Below, piece by piece: positions 16,763 through 26,232 of a DNA stretch of 51,846 bases. This DNA comes from Myxococcales bacterium. GTDB taxonomy: Bacteria > Myxococcota_A > Polyangia > Polyangiales > Polyangiaceae. The stretch is taken from positions 1 through 51,846 of the forward strand of contig JANYHK010000024.1 in the NCBI GenBank assembly GCA_025359105.1. The letters run 5' to 3'. Both the position numbers and the translations under genes were made by a program. The notes below the pieces were generated by a model. It saw nothing but the letters and a program-made list of their open reading frames with translations, did no database searches and was not told where the DNA came from. Each line of letters opens with the position of its first letter. Positions within the stretch are counted from its first letter, which is position 1.

Positions 16763-18763
16763 ATGCGACGCGGCTGGTCCTTTCTCGCCCTGCTCCTTCC
16801 GACGGCCATTTCCGCCGCCGCCCACGCCCAGACCCTGCCGTCGATCGACGCGCGCACCTGGCGCCCGTCGACCGATCCGATGGCAGGCCTCGTGCTCGAA
16901 CCGGTGTCCACACCGGGAGGCGGCAACTGGAACGTGGGAGCCCTCCTCAGCTACACGCACCACCCGCTGACGTTGCGCGACGCGGCGACCGGCAGCGTCG
17001 CGTACCGCCCGGTCGAGGCGTCGCTGGGCATGGACCTGGTCGCGTCGCTCGGCCTGGGTCCGCGGTTCGCGCTCGGCCTGTCGGTGCCGACGATCCTCTA
17101 CCAGGACGGCTCGGCGAACCTGCCGCCTCAGGTCCACGCGTCCGGCGCAGTGCCGAGCACGGCGATCGGCGACGTCGGCGTGCACGGCAAGGTGGCGATC
17201 CTCGACAACGCGGGCGGCGGCTTCGGCCTCGCGGGCCTGGCGAACGTCACCTTGCCGACCGGGGACAAGGCGAGCTTTCTGGGCGACGGCTCGCTCACGG
17301 CCACGGCCCGCGTACTTGCAGAGTACACGTTCGTCATCGCCTCGGCACAGGCCAGCCTCGGTTACGCCGCGCGTACGGACACCCACGATTGGCCGAGCAA
17401 GAGCGTCGGCGGCTTCACGTTCGGCGACACGATCCCCTGGAGCTTCGGCCTGTCGGTGAAGCCAGGCATCTTCAAGCTGGACTCGGAGAACCGCCAGCGC
17501 TGGGACGTCTCGCTCCACGGCTGGTTGCCGGCAACGCCCGTCGGCCCGTTCGGCGCGGGCGAGCCAGGCAGCGCGAAGCAGTCGCCGGTGCTCCTCAACG
17601 TCAGTGACCGCTGGGCGATCGGCCACGGGCGCGACGTGTACGTCACCTTCGGCGCCGACATCGGGCTCTCCGACGCGGTGGGCGTCCCGGCCTTCCGCGC
17701 CATCGCCGGCCTCGGATGGGCGCCGCGCGAGCACGACCAGGACCACGACGGCGTGCCCGACGACGTCGACCAGTGCCCCGACGTGGCCGAGGATCGCGAC
17801 GGCTTCGAGGACGCCGACGGTTGCCCCGAGATCGACGACGACGACGACGGCATCATCGACCGCGAAGACGCGTGCCCGCGCGTGAAGGGCGTCGAGACCA
17901 AGGATCCGAAGACGAACGGCTGCCCGGCCGACGACGCCGACGGCGACGGCATCTCCGACGACGTCGACGCATGCAAGACCGACAAGGGCCCGCACTCCGA
18001 CGATCCGGCGAAGAACGGCTGCCCCGTTCGCGATCGCGACGAGGACGGCATCTGGGACGAGCTCGACAAGTGCCCCGACCAGCCCGAGGACAGGGACGGC
18101 TTCGAGGACGCCGACGGCTGCCCCGATCCCGACAACGACGGCGACGGCATCGGCGACAAGACCGACGCGTGCCCCAACCAGGCGGGCGAGCCGTCGACCG
18201 ATCCGGCGAAGAACGGCTGCCCGAACCTCGACACGGACGGCGACACCTACGAAAACGACAAGGACCAGTGCCCGAACGAGGCCGAGGTCTTCAACGGCGT
18301 GAAGGACGACGACGGGTGCCCCGACGAAGGGGGCAAGCCGCTCGCCTTCATCGATCCGAAGGATCCGAAGCTGAATGTGAAGCTGGCGGCACCGATCAAG
18401 CTGACGGGCGCGGCGGACGCGCAAGAAGTGGACGCGTCGAGCACCATGCTGCTCCGCGCGCTCGCCCTCGAGCTGCATCGGCACCGTGACTGGACGCTCG
18501 CCGTCGCGAGCAAGCCGACGGCGGCGACCCCGGAGGCGCAGCAGGCGTCGCTGGCGCGGGCGTTCGCGGTCGTGCATGCGCTCGCGGGGCTCTCGCACCG
18601 CGAGGGCGTGGCGGAGACGGTGGGCTGGGACGCCGTGAAGAACCGGCCGACCGACGGGAGCCTGGGGCTCATGATCCTCGTGGCGCCAGCGCTGCCTGCC
18701 GCTGCCAAGACCGAGCCCCCCGCCCCGCTGCCGACCGTGCCGCCGGCGACGAAGACGCCTTGA
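16763..18763 (+). CDS. OmpA-like surface protein with thrombospondin type-3 repeats
   Basis: A 666-residue secreted protein. Signal peptide (1-23, AHAQ), a beta-barrel-like region of about 300 residues, then Asp-rich calcium-binding TSP3 repeats (about 325-530) of the type DxDxDGxxDxxDxCP. The C-terminal part (about 540-640) sits where an OmpA peptidoglycan-binding domain is expected but keeps little of its consensus, apart from [12 protein letters not shown] in place of the usual NxxLxxxRAxxV. It may be a degenerate anchor. TGA overlaps the TTG start of the next gene, so they are translationally coupled. A TACCCT hexamer at 16745-16750 could be the -10 box. Confidence 0.88.
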   Translation: MRRGWSFLALLLPTAISAAAHAQTLPSIDARTWRPSTDPMAGLVLEPVSTPGGGNWNVGALLSYTHHPLTLRDAATGSVAYRPVEASLGMDLVASLGLGPRFALGLSVPTILYQDGSANLPPQVHASGAVPSTAIGDVGVHGKVAILDNAGGGFGLAGLANVTLPTGDKASFLGDGSLTATARVLAEYTFVIASAQASLGYAARTDTHDWPSKSVGGFTFGDTIPWSFGLSVKPGIFKLDSENRQRWDVSLHGWLPATPVGPFGAGEPGSAKQSPVLLNVSDRWAIGHGRDVYVTFGADIGLSDAVGVPAFRAIAGLGWAPREHDQDHDGVPDDVDQCPDVAEDRDGFEDADGCPEIDDDDDGIIDREDACPRVKGVETKDPKTNGCPADDADGDGISDDVDACKTDKGPHSDDPAKNGCPVRDRDEDGIWDELDKCPDQPEDRDGFEDADGCPDPDNDGDGIGDKTDACPNQAGEPSTDPAKNGCPNLDTDGDTYENDKDQCPNEAEVFNGVKDDDGCPDEGGKPLAFIDPKDPKLNVKLAAPIKLTGAADAQEVDASSTMLLRALALELHRHRDWTLAVASKPTAATPEAQQASLARAFAVVHALAGLSHREGVAETVGWDAVKNRPTDGSLGLMILVAPALPAAAKTEPPAPLPTVPPATKTP

Positions 18764-20919
18764 AACGCGCGGTCGCCGCGCGGGCGTGCCTGGGCGCGTT
18801 CCTCGCCGTCGGCGCGGCTCACGCGCAGCAGCCGGGGCCCGCCCCACGGTTCGCGCAACCTCCGGTGGTGCGGCGCGACGAACGCACGCAGCCGCCCATC
18901 GTGGTGGCCACGCCGCTCGGCAGCTCACGGGAGCTGCGCGCGCACTTCGGCGTCGAGCTGGCGGCGCGACTGATCCGGTCGAGCGACGCCGACGAGCGCC
19001 TGCGCGGGCTGGAGCGCGCGGCGGACATCGCGTCGCCGCAGGCGCTGGCGCTGCTGGGGAGCGCGCTGGACGCGCAGTCGGGGGGAGTCGGGGCCGCACG
19101 GCTCGACCCGCGGGCGCTCGTGTGCGTGGCGCGAGGACTGGCCCGCGCAGCTGATCAGGCGAACGTGCGCGTCTGGTTGACGCAGATCGTGACGACGGGC
19201 GTGCCGGCGCGCGCGACTTCGCGCGAGGGGGACGATCCCGAGGGGCCGCCGAGGGTCGAGCTCGCCCGTGAGATCGCCGCGCTCGCGCTGGCGTCGAGCG
19301 ACGATCCGCGCGCCGCCGAGGCGCTCGTGCCGCTCGCGCGGGGCACGGGGCCCGGGCAGATCGCCGCCGCCGCCGCGCTCGTCGCGCTGCCGCCGCGGAC
19401 CCTGGGCAACGCGAGCAGCAACACGTCGCCGCAGGCACTTCGGCTCACGGCCATGCTGGGCGATCTGCGCGGGCTCGACGGGGTCCGCGCGGCGCTGAAG
19501 GCGAGCGATCCGGCAACGCGCGCGGCCGCGCTCGTCGCGACGGGCGAGCTCGGCGACGCACGCTCGCTCGACCTGGTCCGCGCCGCGCTCGCCGAGCACG
19601 ACGCGCGCGTCCACGCCGCAGCGGCGGAGGCGCTGGTGCTGCTCGCGGCACCGGACGCCGCCCGCGCCGTCGAGGGCCTCCTCGCCGACGACGCGACCGC
19701 GCTCGCGGGGGCGCGCCTCGCCGAGCGCGCGCAGGACGCGCAGGTCGCCAGGGCGCTCGCGGCGCGAATCGTGGCGTCGCAGAACCAGGCGGTGCGGACC
19801 GCGGGGATCGCGGCGCTGGGCCGAGGTACGAGCGCCGATGCCACGCGTGCGCTCGTCGCGCTGCTCGGCTTTCCCGAGCTCGCGGGCGACGCGGCCAACG
19901 CGCTCGGCCGCTCGCCGAGCGTGACCGCGATGGCGGCGCTCGAGGCCGCCGCGGCCCAGCCGGCCACGAGGCGGCTCGCCGTACGCGCGTACGTGGTCCG
20001 CGCGCGCGTCCGAGGCGAACGAAGCCGCGTGCTCGAGGACACCGCCCGGGACCTCGCGCGCGCCACCGACCCGTCGGACCGCGCGCTCGGGTCGTTCGCG
20101 CGCATCGCGCTCGGGGACGCGCGGGCGCTCGACCTGCTCGCCGACCGGGAGCCCCGCGTCCGCCGCGCCGCCGCGATGGCCGCGCTCGGCGATCCGACGG
20201 GCGAGGTACTCGAGGCTCTCCTACGACAGGGAGCCGTCGAGACCGATCCCGCCACGCGCGCCGTCATGGACATCGGGCTCGTCGCGGGCGATCCGGGCGG
20301 GCGCCTGACGACGAGCGCGCTCGTCGATCGCGCCGAGTCGGGCGATACCGGCGCGCCGCTCGCCGCGATGACGCTCGCACGCCGCGAGGACGCGCAGCTC
20401 AGCGCCAAGGTCGACGCGCTCCTCGGCGCACGGGACCCGCTGCTCCGCGCCCACGCCGCGCGCGGGCTCGGTGCGAGCGGCGAGTCGTCCGCTACAGGCC
20501 GCCTTGCGCATGCGTGGGTCTACGAGGCGAACCTCGCCGTGCGGCGCGCGCTCATCGGCGCCCTCGCGGCACGGACGGGCGACGCCGCGTCCCCTTCGCG
20601 CATCCACGCGCTCACGACCGCCGCGCACCTCGACCCCGACGCGACGGTCCGGTGGATCGCCGCGCGCGCGCTCGAGGGCCGCCCCGCCGCGCTCCGCCCC
20701 GCGCCCGCCCCCGAGGTCGCGTGGCTGCGGCTGCAGGGCCCGGACGGCATCGTGCCCGCGGGGCCGCCCTTCACCGGCGCCCTCGTGCAGTCGGACGGTC
20801 TCGCGATCCCCGTGGCGTTCGACGACGACGGGTACGCCCTCGTCCTCGGCGTTCCCCCCGGCGAAGCGCGGCTGGTGCTTGCGCCGCGCCTGCCCCGAGG
20901 CGAGGATCGCCGCCCATGA
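18760..20919 (+). CDS. Secreted HEAT-repeat protein
   Basis: A 719-residue exported helical-repeat protein. Signal peptide (1-22, GAAHAQQ), then an almost continuous array of HEAT/PBS-lyase-type repeats seen as Ala/Leu-rich helix pairs such as [17 protein letters not shown] and [15 protein letters not shown]. The C-terminal 60 residues look like a small beta domain ([14 protein letters not shown]). Likely an envelope scaffold. It starts with TTG overlapping the stop of the TSP3/OmpA-like gene (TTGA), so the partners are probably made together. Its own stop overlaps the xseB start (ATGA). Confidence 0.85.
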   Translation: MKRAVAARACLGAFLAVGAAHAQQPGPAPRFAQPPVVRRDERTQPPIVVATPLGSSRELRAHFGVELAARLIRSSDADERLRGLERAADIASPQALALLGSALDAQSGGVGAARLDPRALVCVARGLARAADQANVRVWLTQIVTTGVPARATSREGDDPEGPPRVELAREIAALALASSDDPRAAEALVPLARGTGPGQIAAAAALVALPPRTLGNASSNTSPQALRLTAMLGDLRGLDGVRAALKASDPATRAAALVATGELGDARSLDLVRAALAEHDARVHAAAAEALVLLAAPDAARAVEGLLADDATALAGARLAERAQDAQVARALAARIVASQNQAVRTAGIAALGRGTSADATRALVALLGFPELAGDAANALGRSPSVTAMAALEAAAAQPATRRLAVRAYVVRARVRGERSRVLEDTARDLARATDPSDRALGSFARIALGDARALDLLADREPRVRRAAAMAALGDPTGEVLEALLRQGAVETDPATRAVMDIGLVAGDPGGRLTTSALVDRAESGDTGAPLAAMTLARREDAQLSAKVDALLGARDPLLRAHAARGLGASGESSATGRLAHAWVYEANLAVRRALIGALAARTGDAASPSRIHALTTAAHLDPDATVRWIAARALEGRPAALRPAPAPEVAWLRLQGPDGIVPAGPPFTGALVQSDGLAIPVAFDDDGYALVLGVPPGEARLVLAPRLPRGEDRRP

Positions 20920-21212
20920 CCGACGCAGCCGACGTCCGCGCCCCTGCCTCGCCCACCTTCGAAGACGCGATCAAACGCCTGAGCGAGATCGTCCAGAAGC
21001 TCGAGAAGGGGGATCTTCCGCTCGAAGACTCGCTGAAGCTCTTCGAAGAGGGCGTCCGGTTGTCGCGCCTGTCGCAAGAGCGCCTCGACGCCGCGCAGAA
21101 GAAGGTAGAGCAGCTCCTCGCCGTCGACGACGCCGGCAACGCCAGAACCAAGGCCTTCCAGACCACGACCGACGACGACGCGCCGTTCTCGGAGCCGTCA
21201 TCTGGCCGCTGA
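20916..21212 (+). CDS. xseB: Exodeoxyribonuclease VII small subunit
   Basis: A 98-residue helical-hairpin protein that partners XseA in ExoVII, which degrades single-stranded DNA to oligonucleotides. The family pattern is clear: SPTFEDAIKRLSEIVQKLEKGDLPLEDSLKLFEEG, then LSRLSQERLDAAQKKVEQL, with an acidic tail. The ATG overlaps the HEAT gene stop by 4 nt. No xseA, ispA or dxs gene is nearby, although these often accompany xseB. Here it has become the third gene of a surface-protein operon. Confidence 0.93.
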   Translation: MTDAADVRAPASPTFEDAIKRLSEIVQKLEKGDLPLEDSLKLFEEGVRLSRLSQERLDAAQKKVEQLLAVDDAGNARTKAFQTTTDDDAPFSEPSSGR

Positions 21213-21235
21213 ATGTGCCGGTGGCCCGTAACGAG

Positions 21236-22162
21236 CTACCGACCGATCGACCCGCGGTAGACCCAGCCCTCGTTCACGAAGTTGCCCCCGTAGCGAACGC
21301 GGTACCAGTTCTCCTGCCCCTGGCCGACGCGCACCTTCGTGCCGCGCTGCAGGCGCCCCACGACCGCTCCGGTGCGTGGCGCGTCGCGCACGATGGCGAC
21401 CTCCCACACGACCGAGGAGGTCGGCGCATCCATCGCCACCGGCGTCGCGCCGCCGCCCGTCGCGGCGCCTGGGGCGCTGCCCGGCGCCGTCGCCCCGTCC
21501 GCCGCGGTCAGGGTCGCGGTGTAGGCGACGGTGTAGCGAGGGTGATCGTGCTCCATAGCCCCGAGCGAGATGCCTCCGAACTCGTGCTTCACGCAACCGG
21601 CGATCGACTCGAGGTTCGGCACGTTCGAGGTCTTGCCGACCTCCACGTTCAGACGGTTGTTCGCGAAATCGACGCCGAAGGTCACCGCCAGCTTGCCGGT
21701 CGCCCCCTCGGCGGCGGAGCACTCCTTGAGCCTCCGGATACGCGGCTGGACGAGGTTGTCGATCCCCGCGAGCTGCCCGCACGCGGCCTGCCCCTTCAGG
21801 GCCTCGCCGTCGTCCGTCTTGCACGACAGGATCGCGCCACGCGACACGACGACGTTCGGCGGGCCGGACGGCGCCGCAGGGTTCGACGGGGGCGCGCTCG
21901 GCGCGGTGGCCAGCACCGCTGGGGCAGTCCCCCCTGTGGCGGCCGTAGGCTCGCTCGCGCGCGGCGCCGGTCCTGCCGACGTCGCGGCGCTCGGTGAATC
22001 GCCGGGCGCCGACGGCCCGAGACGCACGCCCGCGATCCGCGGCCAGGCGACGCCGACGGCAAAGCCCACCGCGGCGATCACCCCGACCTTGACCCAGGCG
22101 GGTCGATCCTCTCCTGCACGCGGAAGGTCGACGGAAAAGGGTCGATCTCTGTCGGAACCCAT
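21236..22162 (-). CDS. Membrane-anchored protein with AgmX/PglI-like and SH3 domains
   Basis: A 308-residue protein. One transmembrane helix near residues 25-42 (VKVGVIAAVGFAVGVAW) is followed by a Pro/Ala/Ser linker. A middle domain resembles the AgmX/PglI C-terminal module: RRLKECSAAEGATGKLAVTFGVD, then NLESIAGCVKHEF, with paired cysteines. The end is a bacterial SH3 domain (VVGRLQRGTKVRVGQGQENWYRVRY, then GWVYRGSIG), likely binding peptidoglycan. It is last in the minus-strand sigma/anti-sigma/HtrA gene row. The start is the ATG directly before the cytoplasmic leader; the frame is open much further upstream but has no match there. Confidence 0.82.
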   Translation of the reverse strand: MGSDRDRPFSVDLPRAGEDRPAWVKVGVIAAVGFAVGVAWPRIAGVRLGPSAPGDSPSAATSAGPAPRASEPTAATGGTAPAVLATAPSAPPSNPAAPSGPPNVVVSRGAILSCKTDDGEALKGQAACGQLAGIDNLVQPRIRRLKECSAAEGATGKLAVTFGVDFANNRLNVEVGKTSNVPNLESIAGCVKHEFGGISLGAMEHDHPRYTVAYTATLTAADGATAPGSAPGAATGGGATPVAMDAPTSSVVWEVAIVRDAPRTGAVVGRLQRGTKVRVGQGQENWYRVRYGGNFVNEGWVYRGSIGR

Positions 22163-22308
22163 CGGGCCACACCTACCATACCGCGGTGATTCGGACGAAA
22201 AGCCGGCGAATTTTACCATCGGGAAGCTCAAACGACGGAACGCGCGATCAGCTTCCGTCGCCGCGCCAAGGAGCTCCCGCGAAGGCGCGGTTCTCGGCCG
22301 AGCGTCTT

Positions 22309-22842
22309 CTACTGCCGCGCGGCGATGTCGGGGCGCATCGTGATCGAGAGGATGAGCGTCCCCCCCTTGTGCGACTGCCCGCCGACGAAGAACGGCTCGT
22401 TGGGGGCGGCCGTCACCTCGAGGAGCTTCAGGTACTCGGGCTTGCCCGGCTGGTCGATCGACGCTTCGACGACGTAACGGCGGTCGGCGGTCACGTTGTC
22501 GAGCGTCACCCGGAGCGTGCGACCGGTGACCATCGCGTAGCTCTCGGGCCGGCCCTTCTCGAGCGTGATGAGCTTCTTCTCGACGAGCTTGAACGACGTG
22601 TAGTCGCTGAACGGCTTCTTGCCGAGGTGGGGCAGGCGGCCGATGCGCGGATCGAGGAACGCCGCGGCGTCCTCCTTCGTCGCGTGGATGACGAGGATCT
22701 CGGCGATCGCCGAGCGCCGCGGGGTGGGTGCGGGCGCCGCTGCGGACGCGGACGGCTTGGGGCCGGGAGGCGGCGCGACATCCGCCCACGCCGAGCCCGA
22801 CGCCATGGCGAGGACGGCGGCTGCGAGCCCGAGACGACGCAT
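22309..22842 (-). CDS. Exported protein of unknown function in the sigma-factor operon
   Basis: A 177-residue protein with a signal peptide (MRRLGLAAAVLAMASGSAWADV) and a short Pro/Ala/Ser linker. It then has one globular domain (about 52-177) rich in Lys/Leu strands, for example FKLVEKKLITLEKGRPESYAM. No recognised motif. The start lies 2 nt after the anti-sigma factor stop, so it is almost certainly co-transcribed. It could act as a periplasmic sensor or effector for that system; this is inference from position only. Confidence 0.75.
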   Translation of the reverse strand: MRRLGLAAAVLAMASGSAWADVAPPPGPKPSASAAAPAPTPRRSAIAEILVIHATKEDAAAFLDPRIGRLPHLGKKPFSDYTSFKLVEKKLITLEKGRPESYAMVTGRTLRVTLDNVTADRRYVVEASIDQPGKPEYLKLLEVTAAPNEPFFVGGQSHKGGTLILSITMRPDIAARQ

Positions 22843-22844
22843 CG

Positions 22845-23471
22845 TCACTTTCCGGCTCCGTTGTCGTCGATCCACACGACCACGCTGGACGCGTTCGCCC
22901 CCACCGACGACGGAAGGTAGAAGACCTGGACGTCCCGGGTGGTGTCGACCTGATCGACGTCGACGCCGGCGACCTGCGTATCGGACGTGGGCGTGGGCAA
23001 AGACCCCGGCGTCACCGGACCCGCCGGCACCGTGGGCACGGGCAAGCTGCTGCCGCTGCTCCCGCTGCTTTGCGTGGCTTGGGTCCGTGTGTCTTCGTTG
23101 GCCTTGCGCGTGGTCAGGACGATGCCGGCCGCGAGCGCGACGACGGCGATGATGCCGCCCGCGACCTTGAACCGGCTCTCACGCCGGTCGCGGATGTCCA
23201 CGACCTTGGGCGGGCGCATGCTCGATTTCCGCGGCGCGCCCTCTTTCTCGACGCGGGCCATGATGTCGTCGACGAGGCCCAGGGTGGCCGCCGCGTGCGA
23301 CGGCTCGTGCATCTCCACGACGACCTTCCCGAGGAAGCCCATCGACTCGACGAGGCGCTTGGCATCGGCGTCGGCGGCGATGAGCCGTTCGACGCGGGCC
23401 ATCTCGGTGGGCTCCAGCTCGCCGTCGGCGTAGGCCATGAGCTCCAGCATCACGTCCTTGGAGAGCGTCAT
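22845..23471 (-). CDS. Transmembrane anti-sigma factor
   Basis: A 208-residue predicted anti-sigma factor. The N-terminal cytoplasmic part (1-95) is helical, with MLELMAYADGELEPTEMARVERLIAAD, the usual anti-sigma opening. One transmembrane helix follows at about 100-120 (FKVAGGIIAVVALAAGIVLTT), then a Ser/Thr/Pro linker and a small extracytoplasmic domain. The classic HxxxCxxC zinc motif is absent. It overlaps the sigma gene stop by 4 nt, the usual arrangement for a cognate pair. Release could involve proteolysis by the HtrA-like protease encoded upstream, but that is inference. Confidence 0.85.
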   Translation of the reverse strand: MTLSKDVMLELMAYADGELEPTEMARVERLIAADADAKRLVESMGFLGKVVVEMHEPSHAAATLGLVDDIMARVEKEGAPRKSSMRPPKVVDIRDRRESRFKVAGGIIAVVALAAGIVLTTRKANEDTRTQATQSSGSSGSSLPVPTVPAGPVTPGSLPTPTSDTQVAGVDVDQVDTTRDVQVFYLPSSVGANASSVVVWIDDNGAGK

Positions 23472-24292
23472 GACGGCCTCTCTTCCCCGGTTGCGTCAGC
23501 CTCGGCCGGCTCGCCGCGCTCCTCGGGCTTGTGGCCGATCTGCTCGATGTAGCAGTCGACGAGCGCCTTCTGGAGCTTCTGACGTGCATGAAACAGCCGG
23601 CTCATGATGGTCCCTTTGGAGACCCCCATGGCCTGCGCCATTTCTTCGTAACTGAGGCCTTCGATCTCGCGCATGACGATTACGCCGCGGTGGTAGCTGG
23701 GGAGAGCGTCGAGGGCCGTTTGGAGCCTCGCCGCGATCTCGCGCCGGCGCACGACGTCGGCAGGATCGCCGCCGTCGACACGGCTGAGAAATGGGAAGTC
23801 TGCTTCTTGGGATTCATCCGCTTCCAGACGAGAGTCGTCGAGGTCGCCGAGCTGACGGCCTGGTTTGCGGATGAGGTCGATGCTGAGGTTCGTGATGATG
23901 CGGTAGAGCCAGGTGAAGAAGCTCGAGCCTCCCTGAAACGAGGCGAGCCCGCGGTAGACCCGCAGGAAGGCTTCTTGAACGAGCTCACGGGCGTCGTTCT
24001 CGTCGCGCACGAGAGAGAGGGCGATCGCGAACGCGCGTCGTTGGTGGCGTTCGACGAGCTTTCGAAAAGCCGCCATGTCGCCTGACTGTGCGCGTGCGAT
24101 GAGACCACGATCTTCCTCTGCCTCCCGGGCCCTTACCTGCTTGCTGTTGGACGCAGGGATTTCCCGAAGATTCACTTGAGGTACGGCGGGCGCGCGCGAG
24201 GGTACATTCGCGCCCCGGTCGGGCGCGTCTTCGGACTCCGGCTCCGGCTCACCGGACTCCGGCGCGTCCAACTCGTCTTCCCGCGGGCACAT
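23468..24292 (-). CDS. ECF-type RNA polymerase sigma factor
   Basis: A 274-residue sigma-70-family ECF factor. After an acidic N-terminal extension of about 60 residues, region 2 is visible with LVERHQRRAFAIALSLVRDENDARELVQEAFLRVYRGL and FFTWLYRIITNLSIDLIRK. Region 4 has ALDALPSYHRGVIVMREIEG and the helix-turn-helix YEEMAQAMGVSKGTIMSRLFHARQKL. It is RpoE-like. It is followed directly by its anti-sigma gene and preceded by an htrA-like gene, the layout of an envelope-stress regulon. The start is uncertain: GGAG abuts the ATG at 24292 too closely to be a normal ribosome-binding site, and a TACGGT element lies 8 nt upstream. Confidence 0.93.
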   Translation of the reverse strand: MCPREDELDAPESGEPEPESEDAPDRGANVPSRAPAVPQVNLREIPASNSKQVRAREAEEDRGLIARAQSGDMAAFRKLVERHQRRAFAIALSLVRDENDARELVQEAFLRVYRGLASFQGGSSFFTWLYRIITNLSIDLIRKPGRQLGDLDDSRLEADESQEADFPFLSRVDGGDPADVVRRREIAARLQTALDALPSYHRGVIVMREIEGLSYEEMAQAMGVSKGTIMSRLFHARQKLQKALVDCYIEQIGHKPEERGEPAEADATGEERPS

Positions 24293-24300
24293 CTCCGCCT

Positions 24301-24306
24301 ACCGTA
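24301..24306 (-). promoter_or_regulatory. Candidate -10 element TACGGT of the sigma-factor gene
   Basis: Minus-strand TACGGT ending 8 nt before the ATG at 24292, the same hexamer as before the starts at 598 and 33066. It may give the sigma/anti-sigma genes their own near-leaderless transcript, separate from htrA. Confidence 0.35.
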
Positions 24307-24354
24307 GTACGGGAACCGGGGCGCGTGTCCACTGGTGTCGGGGGGTACGGGTGT

Positions 24355-25602
24355 TCAGGGCGGGTCCCCGCCGCCGCGTCGGGGAGGCCCCGGTCGGTGC
24401 CCGGCGGGCGCCGGCGCGTCTTTGAGCTCGCCCAAGGTGACCTTGATGTCGAAGGGCTTGCCGTCGCGCGAGACCCGCAACGTCACCGTTTTTCCGACGC
24501 CCGCCATACTGGCGAGCCACTGCAGTTTGGTGGCGCGGTCGACGGGCTCGCCGTCGAACGAGAGGATGACGTCCAGCGCCGCGAGGCCGACCTTCTCGGC
24601 GGGCCCGCCACGCGAGACCGCCATCACGAGGGTCCCCTTGTCGTCGGGCCGCTTCAGCTGGGCCTTGTCCTCGGGTGACAGCTCGCGCAGGTCCCGGACG
24701 CTGACGCCGAGGGCGCTGCGCGTGATGTGCCCGTCGCGCAGGAGCATCGGCAGGAGCTGCTTCACCATGTTGACGGGAATGGCAAAGCCGATGCCCTGGG
24801 CGCCGCCGCCACGGATGGCCGTGTTGATGCCGACGACCTCTCCCTTCAAGTTGAGGAGGGGCCCGCCCGAGTTGCCAGGGTTGATGGAGGCGTCGGTCTG
24901 GAGAAAGCTGTAGTAGCCGCTCGGATCGAGCTCGACCTCCTCCTTGCCTCGGCCCTTCGCGCTGACGATGCCGGCGCTGACCGTGTGCGAGAGGCCGAAG
25001 GGATTGCCGATCGCGACGACCCAGTCGCCGACGTCGAGCGCGTCGGAGTCACCCAGCGCGAGGGGGACGAGCGGCGGCCCGCCCTTGGCGTCTTTCATGT
25101 CGATACGGATGACGGCGACGTCGGTGCGCGGGTCACGGCCGACGAGCGAACCGGTGAACTCGCGATCGTCGCTCGTCTTCACGAGGATCGACTTCGCCTC
25201 GTCGATGACGTGGTTGTTCGTGAGGATGACGCCGTCCTTGTCCACCACGAACCCGGTGCCAAGGCCCTTGGCGACACGGCGACGCGCGCGGCCGAAGCCG
25301 TCAGGCTCCACCTCTTCGACCACCGTGTTGATGGTGACGACGCTCGGATCGGCATGCTTGGCAATCGGGGCGAACGACATCGGCGCGCCGAGCGGCCCGC
25401 CGGCTGTCAGCTTCAGATCCGGCGCGGGGACGGGCGGGAGGCCCACCGATGCAGGTCCCGTCGGCGCGGCGCTGGCCACCGGGACCGCACCGCTCGGCAG
25501 CGGGGCAGAGCCGCCGCCGACCTTGGCTTTGCACGCAGGAAACAAGACGAGGGACGCGGCGAGCGCGCCGCACGACAGGAGCCTCGAGGCGCGCGAGGCC
25601 AT
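24355..25602 (-). CDS. HtrA/DegP-family serine protease lipoprotein
   Basis: A 415-residue envelope protease and chaperone. It begins with a lipoprotein signal (lipobox FPAC, Cys24) and a Pro/Ala linker. The trypsin-like domain (about 75-275) has the full catalytic triad: His131 (TNNHVID), Asp161 (TDVAV) and Ser245 (GNSGGP). One PDZ domain follows (about 300-390), with a Pro/Gly-rich tail. Membrane anchoring by lipid rather than a helix is unusual compared with DegS. It starts 1 nt after the DUF1844 stop and lies 62 bp upstream of the ECF sigma gene, so it is probably part of the same stress unit. Confidence 0.94.
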   Translation of the reverse strand: MASRASRLLSCGALAASLVLFPACKAKVGGGSAPLPSGAVPVASAAPTGPASVGLPPVPAPDLKLTAGGPLGAPMSFAPIAKHADPSVVTINTVVEEVEPDGFGRARRRVAKGLGTGFVVDKDGVILTNNHVIDEAKSILVKTSDDREFTGSLVGRDPRTDVAVIRIDMKDAKGGPPLVPLALGDSDALDVGDWVVAIGNPFGLSHTVSAGIVSAKGRGKEEVELDPSGYYSFLQTDASINPGNSGGPLLNLKGEVVGINTAIRGGGAQGIGFAIPVNMVKQLLPMLLRDGHITRSALGVSVRDLRELSPEDKAQLKRPDDKGTLVMAVSRGGPAEKVGLAALDVILSFDGEPVDRATKLQWLASMAGVGKTVTLRVSRDGKPFDIKVTLGELKDAPAPAGHRPGPPRRGGGDPP

Positions 25603-25603
25603 G

Positions 25604-25882
25604 CTACTTGGCCGCCTTCGCCGCCAGTCTCTTCTCTGCTTCCATGCAGCGCATGCGCAGATCGTAGAGCACCTGGTGGAGGAGGCGCTCTTCGTCGCCC
25701 GTCAGGTTGCCCTTCGTCTTCTCCTCGAGCATGGCCAGCATGTCGATGGTGTGACGCGCGTGGCCGATGTTGACCTCCACCTTCTGGGTGTCGGGGTCCG
25801 GCGCCACGCCGAGCTCGATGAGAGCCGAGTGGTTCATCGAGATGATGAACGTCGCGAAATCGAGGGGGGCTTCGTCGGCCAC
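25604..25882 (-). CDS. DUF1844 protein
   Basis: A 92-residue cytoplasmic, mostly helical protein. It matches my memory of the DUF1844 pattern: LDFATFIISMNHSALIELG, then DPDTQKVEVNIGHARHTIDML, then EKTKGNLTGDEERLLHQVL. Function unknown. The start is a GTG at 25882, preceded by GGAGG 5 nt upstream. The open frame continues further upstream, but that part overlaps the neighbouring 62-residue gene in another frame. Its stop is followed after 1 nt by the HtrA-like gene, so the two are co-translated. Confidence 0.88.
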   Translation of the reverse strand: MADEAPLDFATFIISMNHSALIELGVAPDPDTQKVEVNIGHARHTIDMLAMLEEKTKGNLTGDEERLLHQVLYDLRMRCMEAEKRLAAKAAK

Positions 25883-25911
25883 GGGTTCCTCCGCGATCGG
25901 TTGCGAGCCGC

Positions 25912-26100
25912 TCAGGACGGCGAGTCTTCGCGCCCGGCGATCGCCGGCTGCGCGAGGGTGACCGGATCGGTCTGGCTTTCGAGATCGGGCAGGGCGTGGA
26001 CGTGCTTCTCGACGTCCTTCTCCGTCAAGGTGCCGGCCTTGAGGTTGCGGTGCCGAACGCGGATGTCCCAGTCCCAGGAATTGATGTGTTTCGTGGTCAT
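25912..26100 (-). CDS. Small conserved-looking protein, 62 residues
   Basis: A short protein starting MTTKHINSWDWDIRVRHRNL, then KAGTLTEKDVEKHVHALPDL. I know no function. It looks genuine because AAGAGGA lies 4 nt before the ATG, the composition is balanced rather than the Arg/Ala-rich pattern of shadow frames, and it sits in line with DUF1844 and htrA (29 nt to the next start). Probably cytoplasmic and helical. Confidence 0.75.
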   Translation of the reverse strand: MTTKHINSWDWDIRVRHRNLKAGTLTEKDVEKHVHALPDLESQTDPVTLAQPAIAGREDSPS

Positions 26101-26178
26101 CGTGTCCTCTTACCCTGTCGAACATGGGGCCGGCCTCGTGAGGCGCAACCCGGAAGGGTGGCGGAATATGCCATCAGT

Positions 26179-26213
26179 GGCCCGCGCGTGCGCGGAAATA
26201 GCGCTCGCGGGCC
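26179..26213. terminator. Hairpin downstream of slyD
   Basis: GGCCCGCG (26179-26186) pairs with CGCGGGCC (26206-26213) around a 19-nt loop, starting 19 nt beyond the slyD stop. There is no T-run. It would separate slyD from the stress-related genes downstream. Confidence 0.4.
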
Positions 26214-26232
26214 GACGAACCGTCAGTCCGCG

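Noticed and set aside
16607-19438. 943-codon minus-strand open frame
   Set aside because: Arg/Ala/Pro-rich composition typical of GC-rich shadow frames; lies antisense to the TSP3/OmpA-like and HEAT genes, which have clear domains.
22163-22308. Upstream extension of the SH3 protein frame
   Set aside because: No signal or motif, and it merges into sequence antisense to nothing useful; the ATG at 22162 sits right before the single transmembrane helix.
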